Notes: generated by a model from the sequence alone, not told the origin. DNA of 18,733 nt from Hyella sp964606015 (GCA_964606015.1 CAZSEZ010000058.1:1-18733), one strand, 5' to 3'; numbered from the stretch's first letter, positions 1 through 10,127 are shown. Program-made: numbers and translations.

Positions 1-68
1 ATAAACTTTAACTATCTATAATGTGAAAAAATCTAAAAATTGGTGATTTTCTGTAAGGTCAAAACAAA

Positions 69-3000
69 TTAAGGAATTAGCTTAGTAGTTAAAGCCATAG
101 CACTACTAATAATTTTGGCAATTCCCGAAGGAGACTCTAGAGGCAAATTGTGCCCGCCGGAGATTACTACCTTCTCTGCGTTGGGCATGGCAGATTGTTG
201 TTCTGTAAGGTCTTCTTGACGGTTGAAATTACTACGATCGCCATAAACTAAGGTAATAGGTGCTTGAATTCGCTTCAATAAACCAAGATAGCGCGACCTG
301 CCAATGCCGTTAAAGCCAATTCCAGCCCGAGTTCTTAGTAGCGGTTCCCAACGCCAACGTACGCCACCCTCACAAGGTTCAGTAATTCTTTCTGCTAGCA
401 TCATGGCTACGGGTTTAGAAAGAGCAGGTGTAGTTTGACAAAGTCTATCTGCTGCTGCCTCGACGTTAGGAAATACGGGATGTTCTGGGGGAGATGCTAG
501 ATAGTCTAAGTGAGTTGCTAACTGTTCAGCTGTGTCTTCTTCTTTTGCTTCTGTTGGTAAGATAGTCTCGATTAAAACTAAATTTTTTACTAACTGAGGA
601 CGAACAGAGGCAAAAATTGCTGCTACTACGGATCCTAGAGAGTGACCAACCAAAGTAAACGCCCTGCCTGCTAGGACTTCCACAATGGCGTCAATATCCC
701 CTAAGAAATCCATTAGGTTATAAGAACCGCCTTTACCTACGCGATCACTCTTGCCATGTCCGCGTAAATCTGGAGCGATGACTCGGTATCCTCTCTGAGC
801 TAAGCGAATGGCGACTTCTGACCAAGCTGCTCCTTGCTCCAAAATACCGTGTAGGCACAAGACAACTGGCCCTTCTTTTGGACCCCAAGTACAGAGACAG
901 ACACGTAAGCCACGAATATTCACCAAGATCTCTTCCATCTTGTGTTCGATTTCTGAGGTTAGCTCTGCTTCTTTTGGTAACTCATAGTTAAGTAGAGCGG
1001 AGATCTCTCTGGCAGGATAATCCAGTGGTTTAGGTAAATTTATCTCGCGCCAAGCAGTTGCCAACTTAGGATCGATCACTTTACGAGTCAAGAAGTTCGG
1101 ATCACCAATAGACATTGAATTATTGGTAACGCCATCGGTCATGCGATCGCCTTGATAAGGTTTGAGTAACGTTTCATCAAACGGAATTTCTAGAAACTCA
1201 CAAATACCCTGCATTACTGCTTTGGGCTGTGCTACAAGTTCTTCGTAGTGCACCAAAAGAACGCGATCAGGATCTATTGTTTGGGCAAAGTCAAGAATAT
1301 TTTGATTGCTTTGTGTCCAAATTGCTTCTGCTAGCTGATGGGGATTACGATCTCCAGCACCTAAAAGCTTATTCATTCGCATTCTGGCAAAAGACTCTAC
1401 TACTGCGTAGGGATGACGCACCAAATGAATATATTTAGCCCTACTAAAGGTGGCATCTGCTGCATGAAGATTATTCAGATCGCTGGCATATGTAGGAGAT
1501 TTATCAATCAACAAGCGATCGCCAGATAATTCTTGTAACATCTGATATACTTCAGTCGTATCAGTATTACTAGCCACTAAATCATCTACCAATTGCTGAG
1601 CTTCAGCTGCATCGATATTTTTTAAATCCATCAAAGCCCGCTGTAGCCCCTCACCTAAATAAGAGGTATCGAGTTCTTGCTGACGTTCTTGCATGTCGAC
1701 AAAAGGCAAGAGGTGCAGTTCAGGAGGAGAAACTAAGTCAGGATGTCCTGCCAGCATTACCCTGAGTAAGGTAGAACCGGAGCGAGGACTTGAAAGAATA
1801 AATGCAATAGGATGATCGATTTTTGCTCGATTATGATCAATTTTTCGTTTGCTAGTTGGTAAGGTTGTAGTCTCAGCTGGCGTTTCTCCGCTTTGCGGTT
1901 CGGTAAGGGGTGATTCTGGAGTTGCAGCAAAGTTACTAGTAAATTCTGCGGCGATATAAGCTGCTAATCCTGCAATTTTAGGCCGTTCATAAAATTCTCT
2001 AGGATAGAGCATTAACTGTAAATCTTCTTTGATTTTGTTAATTGCTTCCATCAACATTAAAGAATCCATGCCGATATCTAGTAGGCTATCAGTCAAAGAT
2101 AAACTTTCTGGCGCAATCTGTAAGATATTAGCGATCGCTTGCTGTAAATAATCTGTCAGATAAGCCTCTCTTGCAGCAGGAGCCAACTCCAATAGTTCAT
2201 TGTAGATATCAAGGGACTGAGAATCTGAATCCGTCAGTATACTTGAATCGACCAATTCGGCAAATAAATTACTTTGATTGAGGTAAAGATAGCTTTTAGC
2301 TAGCTGCCTCCAATCAACCTGCATAACCCCGATCTGGGATAGTTCGCTAGTTAGTAGTATCTCAAGCGCAGCTAACCCCTGTTTTGGTTGAATTAGTTCT
2401 AGCCCTGCTCGGTTAAATCCTTTGGCTGTTGCCATTCCTCCGCTATCCCAAGCCCCCCAATTGATACTTAGAGCTGGTAAACCTAGACTACAACGATACT
2501 GCGCGATCGCATCTAGACTAGCATTAGCCACTGCATAGTTACTTTGTCCTGGCGAACCCAGCAAAGCAGCAACAGAAGAAAATAAGACAAAGAAATCTAA
2601 ATTGAGATGTTCGGTGGCTAAGTGGAGATTCCAAGCTCCTACGACTTTTGGTGTCAGAACTTGTTGGAACTTGTCCCAAGTCTGATTTTGTAGCAAACCA
2701 TCTGCTAAGACACCTGCACTGTGAACAATGCCTTTGATATTGTGATTGATAAATAGAGACTTTACCTCATTGCGATCACTAATATCAGTAGTCACTATTT
2801 CTACCGTTATATCCTGATTGCGCAGTCTTTCAATTGACTGGAGCGCACTGGGTTTGGGTTGAGAGCGACTCACTAAGACAAGATTTTTTGCTCCCTTATT
2901 TGCCAACCATTGGGCAACCTGTAAACCCAAAGAACCCAGACCACCTGTGATCAGATATGACCCTTGAGGATTAATTTTTAACGATTGCTTGGTGATTTCT

Positions 3001-6000
3001 GTAGAGCGTAAACGAGGTACATAGAACCCTTGCTCACGATGAGCAAAGTAGTCATCACGATTTTTATTGATGACAGGGTTAGTTATCGTACCTAAGATAA
3101 AGGCTGGCTCTGATGCGATCTCTGACTCTGAAAGATCGATTATTCCCCCATAATACTCAGGATGCTCTGCTGCAATTACCTTGCCAAAGCCCCAAAGACC
3201 CTGGGAAATTATGCTTTTCGGAGTTAGTGGTTCGTTGCCAAACTGCTGTGCTCCTCTGGTAATGAGCCAGATTGGTGCAGTTAGAGAATTATCGCTAAGA
3301 CCTTTAATCAATCTGAGTAATGATTGATAGTGGTGTTGTTGAGTCTCTGGAGAAAACTCGGTATCTACACAATCTGAGAAATAGATAATTCCTTGGATGG
3401 GTGCAGCAAAAACTATATCTACAAAGTTTGCATCAAGCGAAAGATACTCTTGATTGTGAGCTAGCAACTCAGAAATTATTTTCTCAGCAGCAGGGTCTTG
3501 ATTGCTAAAGACTAGCCATTTCCCATTATCAAATTTTGGTTTGTCGAAACTAGCTTTTAACTGTTCCCACTCGATTTGATAATACTCTAGAGCAGGTGTT
3601 TTGATGTAGTTTAATTCTTTAGCTAGGGGATTACTAACCTTAGTGTCACCTTGAGGTAACCAATAGCTTTGGCTTTGGAAAGGATAAGTCGGAAGTTGGA
3701 TTTTTCGCGGATTAGTTCCTGCTGCAAAATTAGACCAGTTAATCTCTATGCCTTGAGTGTAGAGGCTTATTAAACTTTTGCTAATTTGTGCCCAGTCAGA
3801 TTTACGTGGACGGAGCGAAGGCAAAAAGAGCGGTCTGTGAGCGGAGTTGTGATCGGGCGAACTATCCAAAATACTGCGACCCATCCCCAACAGAATTGGT
3901 TTAGCCCCTATTTCCAAAAAGACCTTGCATTTCTGCTGCTGAAGTTGTTGAACTCCCTGAATAAATTGTACTGGTGCCACTATATGATCCACCCAGTAGC
4001 GAGGCGTCGCAATTGCTTCGTTAATTGCTTGACCAGTTACATTAGAAATTAAGTCTATTTGGGGCAAATGATATTCAATTGTCTTGGCTACTTGCTCAAA
4101 CTCAGCTAGGATTGGCTCCATCAAGGGGGAATGAAAAGCATGAGAAACCGTTAGCTGTTTGGTTTTAATGCCTTGTGATTCTAACTTGTCAATAACTTGT
4201 ACGATCGCTTGGTTTTCGCCAGAGATAACAATGTTCTGGTCGCCGTTAATTGCTGCAATAGATACTGTTGTTTGGTGAGGAGCAATTATCTGCTCGACAG
4301 TAGCTTTATCTGCGAGAACTGCAAACATCGAGCCGTTGTCAGGCAGAGTTTGCATGAGCTTGCCTCTATGGGCAATTAGCTTTAGACCATCTTCAAGGCT
4401 AAATACACCTGCGATTGTTGCTGCTACGTATTCCCCAACGCTATGACCCATGACTACATCTGGTGTGATTCCAAAGGCAAGCCACATCTTAGCTAGGGCA
4501 TACTCTAGAGCGAAAATAGCTGGCTGAGTGTATTGAGTTTCATCTAGTAGATTATGTTGGGGATTTTCTGCATAGATAATCTCGATTAAATTTTTAGCCA
4601 AAAAAGGCTCTAATATCTTTGCACACTCTTCTAGGGCCGCTCTGAAGACTGGTTGAGTTTGATACAACTCTTGTCCCATGTTGAGATGCTGCGAACCTTG
4701 CCCTGTAAATAACCAGGTTATTGGAGATCTGTTAGGAGATTCAACTACAGCTTCTACCAAGCTTGTGTTGCTACTTTCTGTTGAGTAGTTTGCTAATTGC
4801 TTTTTAAGCGTTGCGATGGAGTCAGTAACGATTGCTAGGCGATATTTGAAATGGTTGCGTCCAGCATTGGCTGTATAACAAAGGTTGGCTAGATTGATCT
4901 CCGGATCGTTACCAAGCAAGCTTTGATAAGCCGTAACTAGATCCCGAAGTGCGGGTTGACTTTTGGCCGATAGGGTTAGGACATTTACGCGATCGCTAAA
5001 GCTGCTACCATTTCTTGGAGGTCTGGTCTGTGGTCTTGCTACTCCCACATCACCGACAATTACATGCGCATTTGTACCCCCAAAACCGAAAGAACTAATC
5101 CCTGCTAGTCTAGTTTTGGCTCCAGGTTGCCAGATAACTGCTTGGGTAGGAATAGTTAAAGGACTGTCTTCTAAGTTGATATGTGGATTGAGGGTTGTAA
5201 AGTTGCGATGAGGGGGAATAGTGGCATTTTGCAGAGATAACACTGTTTTGATCAGCCCTGCAATGCCCGCAGCTGATTCCAAATGTCCAATGTTTGTTTT
5301 TACTGAAGCTAAATAACAGGGATTTTCTCCTTGCAGGACTGCGCTTAGCGAATTAACTTCAATTGGATCGCCTAATTTTGTACCTGTTCCATGCGCTTCG
5401 ATATATTCAAGATCTTGAGCTTGGATTCTTGCATTAGCGATCGCTTTTTGAATTACTTCTTGTTGGGCCAATCCATTGGGAGCAGTCAGACCATTACTTC
5501 TTCCGTCTTGGTTGGTTGCTGAGCCTTTAATTACTGCTAGGATATTATCCCCATCTCTTTGAGCAGCAGCTAGTGGTTTAAGAATAATTACCCCACAACC
5601 TTCCCCCCGGACATACCCATCAGCGTCGGCATCAAAAGTTTTACACCGTCCATCCGCTGCCATCATTCCTGCTAGGGAAAAAGTCTGATTAAGTTCGGGA
5701 GAAAGAATTAAGTTTACTCCCCCAACAATAGCCGTTTCACATTCTCCTTGACGCAAGCTTTGACAAGCTAAGTGGGTTGCTACCAAAGAAGAAGAGCAAG
5801 CAGTATCTACACTTATAGAGGGACCTCTTAAATCCAAGTTATAAGATAGACGATTAGCAGCGATACTGTGGGCGTTACCTGTACCACCATAAGCGTCAAC
5901 TTTTGTACCGTAATGGTTCTGTAATTGGTTATAGTCATTGCTACTAATCCCTACAAAGACACCTGTAGCAGAACGAGCTAGGCTATCGGGGGCAATTCCT

Positions 6001-8339
6001 GCATTTTCTAGTGCTGACCAACTAACCTCTAACAGTAAGCGTTGTTGAGGGTCCATTCTCTGGGTTTCGCGAGGCGTAATGCCAAAAAACTGTGAATCAA
6101 ACTTATCAACATCGTCAATAAAACCACCGTAGTCATTACCCGACCAGCGATCGCATTTAGTGATGGCATCTCGACCTTCTATGAGCAGGTTCCAAAATTC
6201 TTGGGGATTTTTCGCTCCTGGAAAACGGCAATCTAGACCAACAATAGCAATCTCTTGGTTGATTTGTTGGTTACTACGCTGGTTACTCGCTGTGCTAGTT
6301 GGTTGATTACTTTGTTCTGAAGGTTTGGCTAGATAGCTTGCGAGGTCTCTAATGTTGGGATAATCAAAGATTACGGTGGGTGAAAGTTTGATCTTTAGAT
6401 AATCTTCTAACTCTGCTGAGAGTCTGACTGCCTGTACCGAATCTAAACCCATTACAGCAAAGGGTTCACTAGTCGAGATTTCTGAGGTGGAGACTCCTAG
6501 TTTTTGCGCAATGCGATCGACTAACCATTGTTCGATGCTTGTTTGTTGGGCGTTTTTTTGCGTTCTAAATGCGATCTCAACTCGATCTGGTTGATTATCA
6601 CTGGTTACTGTTGGTTGAGATTTTGCTCGACTAACAGATTCTCCAATTGCTTTAAGCGTTCCGGCTAGGTATCCTGCTTTACAAGCATGACGTTGAATCT
6701 TCCCACTAGAAGTTTTGGGTACAGATGCCGTTTTCAAAAAAACAATGGCATGGGGATTTAGCTCGTGATTCTGCAAGACTTCGATACGAACTGCTTTGGC
6801 AACTTCTTGGCTGTCAAGCTTTCTAACGTAGGTTCGTTTTACTTCATAGGTAATGACGAGCTTTTCTGTACCGTCTTCATCTACCGCAAAGGCAGCACCA
6901 CAACCAGGACGAATAGCATCATGAGCATTATCAACGGTGAGTTCGATGTCTTGGGGATAGTAGTTGCGGCCGCGAATAATAATAAGGTCTTTCAGCCGAC
7001 CTGTAACAAATAGCTCTCCCTCTTTGAGAAATCCCAGATCTCCCGTACGCAGGAATTTTGCCTCTGGATAGCTAGGTAAAGTGGCAGCAAAGGCATATTC
7101 GCTTAATTCAGGTCTTTGCCAATAACCTTGAGCGACACTGTCACTACTCGACCAGATCTCACCGATCTCCCCATCTTGGCATTGCTCTAGGTTATCGGGA
7201 TTGACAATAGCTAGGTGCTGTTGAACAACGTTTGTTCCACTACTGACAAGAGTTACTTGATCTTCAGAGTCGTTATCTATGGCTAGATTATCTGCTAATT
7301 TGGCGCGATCAAAGTCTTGGAAAACTGGTTCTACTTGTTTGCTGCCACCCGAAATGATTAGGGTACTTTCTGCCATGCCATAGCAAGGATAAAAGGCCGA
7401 AGAATTAAAGCCGCAATCAGCAAAGTACTCACTAAATTTTGCGATCGTCTCTGCTCTAACTGGTTCAGCACCTGAAAAAGCGAGTTCCCAGCAGCTAAGA
7501 TCTAACTTAGCTTTTTGTTCTGGTGACACTTGTGCTAGGCAAAGATCGTAGGCAAAATTGGGTCCTCCTGCTACAGTTCCTCGATACTTAGAAATAGCTT
7601 CGAGCCAGCGGTGGGGACGCTGTAGAAAGCTGACTGGGGGCATCATGACCAAGGAGGCCCCTACATACAAAGGTTGTAAGATCGAACCTATCAAACCCAT
7701 GTCGTGATAGGGAGGTAGCCAGGAAACGATGGTTTGTTCTGGAGTGATTTCAAAACACTGATTGATTGACGCTGAGTTGGCCAAAAGATTGCGATGGCAC
7801 ACCATTACTCCTTTGGGCTTACCCGTTGAGCCTGAGGTGTACTGCAAAAACGCTAGAGTTTCCTGATCTATATCTGGGCGTTGCCAGTCGTCAGCTAAAT
7901 TCTGATCAATGACTTCTGTAGCAATGAATTGGAGAGATTGCTGGCTTTGGGCCTGAAACTTACTGGCAATGTTGGTGGCTAGATCGGATGTTGTTAATGC
8001 AAATTTAGCTTCAGCATCTTTAACGACAGCTAGTAGTCTTTCGATGGAGCGATTGGCACGAGGAGGATAGGCTGGTACTGCAACTACACCAGCATAAAGA
8101 CAGCCTAAAAAAGCCGTCACAAACTCTGTTCCAGGTTGGTATAGGAGTAAGGCCCGTTCGCCTACCGCATCACTATCAATTAGAGTTTTGGCGATCGCTT
8201 TTGCTTGCTTTTGTAACTTGTGATAGCTCCAGCAACTGGATTCTGTCTCACCATCCTGCAAAAAAGTGACAGCAATTTTTTCGGGTTGCTTGGCTACTAC
8301 ACCTTCTAATCGGTCGATAAATGTGCGGTACTTATCCAA
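69..8339 (-). CDS. ols: Terminal olefin synthase, modular type I PKS (FAAL-ACP-KS-AT-KR-ACP-ST-TE)
   Basis: Converts a fatty acid to a terminal alkene: activation as acyl-AMP, loading on ACP, one malonyl extension, ketoreduction, beta-sulfation, then hydrolysis with decarboxylation and sulfate loss. Seen in the 2756 residues: FAAL about 1-560 (YTSGSTGKPKG 167-177, RTGDLGF 431-437, PKTSSGKIQR with Lys547); ACP1 Ser634 (GLDSVQ); KS Cys848, His983, His1019; AT GHSVGE Ser1300 with HAFH 1400-1403, the malonyl-CoA signature; post-AT linker YPFQ; KR TGGLGSLG 1798-1805, Ser1921/1922, Tyr1935, Asn1939; ACP2 Ser2093; sulfotransferase SSPRSGSTLL 2183-2192, Arg2308, Ser2316; thioesterase GHSLGS Ser2567, Glu2591, His2730. 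No DH or ER, as expected if the beta-hydroxyl is sulfated. Length is close to the roughly 2700 aa recalled for the Synechococcus PCC 7002 enzyme. Start is TTG: an in-frame TAG lies seven codons upstream, no ATG or GTG is nearby, and GAGGAG sits 4 nt before it. Domain order is seen; alkene production is inferred from the family. Confidence 0.95.
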   Translation of the reverse strand: MDKYRTFIDRLEGVVAKQPEKIAVTFLQDGETESSCWSYHKLQKQAKAIAKTLIDSDAVGERALLLYQPGTEFVTAFLGCLYAGVVAVPAYPPRANRSIERLLAVVKDAEAKFALTTSDLATNIASKFQAQSQQSLQFIATEVIDQNLADDWQRPDIDQETLAFLQYTSGSTGKPKGVMVCHRNLLANSASINQCFEITPEQTIVSWLPPYHDMGLIGSILQPLYVGASLVMMPPVSFLQRPHRWLEAISKYRGTVAGGPNFAYDLCLAQVSPEQKAKLDLSCWELAFSGAEPVRAETIAKFSEYFADCGFNSSAFYPCYGMAESTLIISGGSKQVEPVFQDFDRAKLADNLAIDNDSEDQVTLVSSGTNVVQQHLAIVNPDNLEQCQDGEIGEIWSSSDSVAQGYWQRPELSEYAFAATLPSYPEAKFLRTGDLGFLKEGELFVTGRLKDLIIIRGRNYYPQDIELTVDNAHDAIRPGCGAAFAVDEDGTEKLVITYEVKRTYVRKLDSQEVAKAVRIEVLQNHELNPHAIVFLKTASVPKTSSGKIQRHACKAGYLAGTLKAIGESVSRAKSQPTVTSDNQPDRVEIAFRTQKNAQQTSIEQWLVDRIAQKLGVSTSEISTSEPFAVMGLDSVQAVRLSAELEDYLKIKLSPTVIFDYPNIRDLASYLAKPSEQSNQPTSTASNQRSNQQINQEIAIVGLDCRFPGAKNPQEFWNLLIEGRDAITKCDRWSGNDYGGFIDDVDKFDSQFFGITPRETQRMDPQQRLLLEVSWSALENAGIAPDSLARSATGVFVGISSNDYNQLQNHYGTKVDAYGGTGNAHSIAANRLSYNLDLRGPSISVDTACSSSLVATHLACQSLRQGECETAIVGGVNLILSPELNQTFSLAGMMAADGRCKTFDADADGYVRGEGCGVIILKPLAAAQRDGDNILAVIKGSATNQDGRSNGLTAPNGLAQQEVIQKAIANARIQAQDLEYIEAHGTGTKLGDPIEVNSLSAVLQGENPCYLASVKTNIGHLESAAGIAGLIKTVLSLQNATIPPHRNFTTLNPHINLEDSPLTIPTQAVIWQPGAKTRLAGISSFGFGGTNAHVIVGDVGVARPQTRPPRNGSSFSDRVNVLTLSAKSQPALRDLVTAYQSLLGNDPEINLANLCYTANAGRNHFKYRLAIVTDSIATLKKQLANYSTESSNTSLVEAVVESPNRSPITWLFTGQGSQHLNMGQELYQTQPVFRAALEECAKILEPFLAKNLIEIIYAENPQHNLLDETQYTQPAIFALEYALAKMWLAFGITPDVVMGHSVGEYVAATIAGVFSLEDGLKLIAHRGKLMQTLPDNGSMFAVLADKATVEQIIAPHQTTVSIAAINGDQNIVISGENQAIVQVIDKLESQGIKTKQLTVSHAFHSPLMEPILAEFEQVAKTIEYHLPQIDLISNVTGQAINEAIATPRYWVDHIVAPVQFIQGVQQLQQQKCKVFLEIGAKPILLGMGRSILDSSPDHNSAHRPLFLPSLRPRKSDWAQISKSLISLYTQGIEINWSNFAAGTNPRKIQLPTYPFQSQSYWLPQGDTKVSNPLAKELNYIKTPALEYYQIEWEQLKASFDKPKFDNGKWLVFSNQDPAAEKIISELLAHNQEYLSLDANFVDIVFAAPIQGIIYFSDCVDTEFSPETQQHHYQSLLRLIKGLSDNSLTAPIWLITRGAQQFGNEPLTPKSIISQGLWGFGKVIAAEHPEYYGGIIDLSESEIASEPAFILGTITNPVINKNRDDYFAHREQGFYVPRLRSTEITKQSLKINPQGSYLITGGLGSLGLQVAQWLANKGAKNLVLVSRSQPKPSALQSIERLRNQDITVEIVTTDISDRNEVKSLFINHNIKGIVHSAGVLADGLLQNQTWDKFQQVLTPKVVGAWNLHLATEHLNLDFFVLFSSVAALLGSPGQSNYAVANASLDAIAQYRCSLGLPALSINWGAWDSGGMATAKGFNRAGLELIQPKQGLAALEILLTSELSQIGVMQVDWRQLAKSYLYLNQSNLFAELVDSSILTDSDSQSLDIYNELLELAPAAREAYLTDYLQQAIANILQIAPESLSLTDSLLDIGMDSLMLMEAINKIKEDLQLMLYPREFYERPKIAGLAAYIAAEFTSNFAATPESPLTEPQSGETPAETTTLPTSKRKIDHNRAKIDHPIAFILSSPRSGSTLLRVMLAGHPDLVSPPELHLLPFVDMQERQQELDTSYLGEGLQRALMDLKNIDAAEAQQLVDDLVASNTDTTEVYQMLQELSGDRLLIDKSPTYASDLNNLHAADATFSRAKYIHLVRHPYAVVESFARMRMNKLLGAGDRNPHQLAEAIWTQSNQNILDFAQTIDPDRVLLVHYEELVAQPKAVMQGICEFLEIPFDETLLKPYQGDRMTDGVTNNSMSIGDPNFLTRKVIDPKLATAWREINLPKPLDYPAREISALLNYELPKEAELTSEIEHKMEEILVNIRGLRVCLCTWGPKEGPVVLCLHGILEQGAAWSEVAIRLAQRGYRVIAPDLRGHGKSDRVGKGGSYNLMDFLGDIDAIVEVLAGRAFTLVGHSLGSVVAAIFASVRPQLVKNLVLIETILPTEAKEEDTAEQLATHLDYLASPPEHPVFPNVEAAADRLCQTTPALSKPVAMMLAERITEPCEGGVRWRWEPLLRTRAGIGFNGIGRSRYLGLLKRIQAPITLVYGDRSNFNRQEDLTEQQSAMPNAEKVVISGGHNLPLESPSGIAKIISSAMALTTKLIP

Positions 8340-8343
8340 TAGA

Positions 8344-8349
8344 CTCCTC
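8344..8349 (-). promoter_or_regulatory. Shine-Dalgarno site fixing the TTG start of ols
   Basis: On the minus strand GAGGAG lies 4 nt before the TTG at 8339-8337. It is the strongest ribosome binding site in the window. It supports TTG as the true start because the reading frame closes at a TAG (8360-8358) with no other initiation codon in between. Confidence 0.75.
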
Positions 8350-8623
8350 TGGCTTTGCTATCCAAATTAGCAATACTTGCTGTTTATCTAGCTTATACAT
8401 AAAGCATGCTGCTTCGCTGTATTTACTTACAATATAGTAGACGGTAACGAGATATTAAGAAAGCAGAAAAGGTATGCAGGATTAAGTACGAAGAAACAAG
8501 GATGAACGAAGTGGTGAAAAAGCTTGTTTAATAGGTATTTTCCAAGATTTTGTCTAAACACCTCAACTCTAAAGCAGTAGATAGAACAATTTTTCCAGTA
8601 TCTTGGCAACTACTTTCTCTTAC

Positions 8624-9925
8624 CTATTCTCGTGAGGCTACACCTAGGCTGGTAAAGAGAATTGCTGGTAAATAAGAGCTGGCACCAACCCAAGTTGCGC
8701 GATCGCTAAAGTCAGTCAAGTTATTAAATGCTTCAAAAATATTTCCAGCAACCATCGTATTTTTAACTCTACCGACAATTTTGCCACCTTCGACTTTATA
8801 CCCTAGATCGAGATTGACTGAAAATTCTCCTGCTAATTGGTTAGATTGTCCTGCTCCCAAAACCTGATCAACGATTATTCCTTCTTCCATGTTGGCAATG
8901 AGGTCTTCTAGGGAAGTACTACCCGCAGACATACAGAGATTGACCAAGCTAGTGCCAGGACGGGATAGACCACCACGGAAACCATTACCAGTAGAAGTAG
9001 TGCCACCGCGAGAAGCCCAAAGTCTATCCCAATAGAACTGCTTAATTATGCCATTCTCAATTAGCATCTTTTTGCTGGTGGGTGTACCTTCGTCGTCAAA
9101 GCTACAAGCAGCCACGCCAAAAGTAGGATCTTCAGTGAGACTAAATCGTTCATCAAATACTTTTTCTCCTAGTTTGTCCACCAGGGGGGAGGATTTTTGC
9201 ACAATTGCTTGTCCTGACAGAATAGTTTTAAACAAACCTCCCAAGGTAAAAGCTGCGGCAAAAGGAGTAAACAGCACGGGATAGTTGCCACTACTGATGG
9301 TCGCGTTTTGTTCTGCTTTTTGGTACTTGGCAATCAGGTCTTTGACGATTTGTTCATAATCTGGCTCTTCGTCTCTGGTTACCTGGTATGCATAGGCCTG
9401 CAAGAAATCTTCTCCGCGAACCAAATTACCCGAAACACTAGCAGAAAGGGTTTTATCACTTTGTTCGGCGAAAGTCCCGCTAGTAGTAGCTAGTTGAACT
9501 ACCGAAGATCCCATATCAAAACCAGCGTCTACGAGAATTTCGCTGTTGTATTCATGAACTTTTGCGATCGCTTTTTTCCCAATCTCAACTAATTTATCTG
9601 TACTGGGAAGTTGATAATCGCTTTGGGGCTCTTGGAGTTGGACATCTTTAGCGAATTCAAACTCTACAGGATCACCGATTTCCGCAGTTGCGATCGCAGC
9701 ATCTACTAATTCATCTAGTCGGCTTAAATCACTAGCAGAAGCAAAGCCCAAGCGACCTTCTTTAATGACTCTTAAAGCAATGCCTTTAACTGCTTTAGTT
9801 TGCAAGGACTTTAAACGATTATTTGTAAATTCAATGGGTGTATCCTGGCTTTCCAGGTAGTACACTTCGGCTTCCACATTTTTAGCCTTGGCTAAGTCAA
9901 TTACTTTTTCTAGGTATTGATTCAT
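8624..9925 (-). CDS. tldE: TldE/PmbA-family peptidase-modulator protein
   Basis: A 433-aa protein of the TldD/TldE (PmbA) family. In characterised bacteria TldD and TldE form a cytosolic metalloprotease complex that degrades unfolded peptides and matures some peptide natural products. TldD carries the zinc-binding HExxxH motif; TldE does not. No HExxxH is present here, so this is read as the TldE/PmbA-type partner. Family features seen: the N-terminal segment VEAEVYYLESQDTPIEF (17-33) followed by KGIALRVIKEGRLGFASASD (47-66), and the C-terminal half rich in glycine with GTPTSKKMLIENG (280-292), SRPGTSLVNL (321-330) and GEFSVNLDLGYKVEGG (366-381). Length is typical. The ATG start gives the expected family N-terminus, although no clear Shine-Dalgarno precedes it. 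No TldD gene is in the window. It lies 284 bp upstream of ols on the same strand, too far to assume one operon. Confidence 0.85.
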   Translation of the reverse strand: MNQYLEKVIDLAKAKNVEAEVYYLESQDTPIEFTNNRLKSLQTKAVKGIALRVIKEGRLGFASASDLSRLDELVDAAIATAEIGDPVEFEFAKDVQLQEPQSDYQLPSTDKLVEIGKKAIAKVHEYNSEILVDAGFDMGSSVVQLATTSGTFAEQSDKTLSASVSGNLVRGEDFLQAYAYQVTRDEEPDYEQIVKDLIAKYQKAEQNATISSGNYPVLFTPFAAAFTLGGLFKTILSGQAIVQKSSPLVDKLGEKVFDERFSLTEDPTFGVAACSFDDEGTPTSKKMLIENGIIKQFYWDRLWASRGGTTSTGNGFRGGLSRPGTSLVNLCMSAGSTSLEDLIANMEEGIIVDQVLGAGQSNQLAGEFSVNLDLGYKVEGGKIVGRVKNTMVAGNIFEAFNNLTDFSDRATWVGASSYLPAILFTSLGVASRE

Positions 9926-10055
9926 TGCGTTTTTTTATAATTAGTCGTTCGTGGTTCTGAATGAGTCAGAATTTACTGCTTGTTACAAGTTTGCCGATTT
10001 CTTAAGTCTCGATCTTTGGTTCATGAGGAGATTACTGTAAATCAGTGAAGAATTC

Positions 10056-10110
10056 GTCCTGTAAACCAAAATAGATGCTTACTCTAAATCTCTCTTTGAA
10101 TTTACAGGAT
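10056..10110. repeat. Inverted repeat TCCTGTAAA / TTTACAGGA in the zam-tldE gap
   Basis: A perfect 9-bp inverted repeat (10057-10065 and 10101-10109) separated by 35 nt, extendable by one G-T pair. A further direct copy of its core CTGTAAA lies at 10035-10041. It is just downstream of the RNase-family stop and about 130 bp upstream of the tldE start. It could be a 3'-UTR stem or a protein-binding site. No T-run follows on the minus strand, so it is not called a terminator. Confidence 0.4.
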
Positions 10111-10127
10111 AGTCTTGATATTACTGA

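Noticed and set aside
1..68. Weak stem (AGAAAATC/GATTTTTT on the minus strand) after the ols stop
   Set aside because: Almost purely A-T pairs with one G-T pair; too weak to call a terminator.
3786..5211. Plus-strand open frames of 60-88 codons opposite ols
   Set aside because: They lie antisense to AT and KS domain coding sequence with intact motifs, and none resembles a known protein.
8427..8609. 60-codon minus-strand frame between tldE and ols
   Set aside because: Starts at TTG without a ribosome site, odd composition (many Phe, Cys, Leu) and no recognisable family; probably chance in the ols upstream region.
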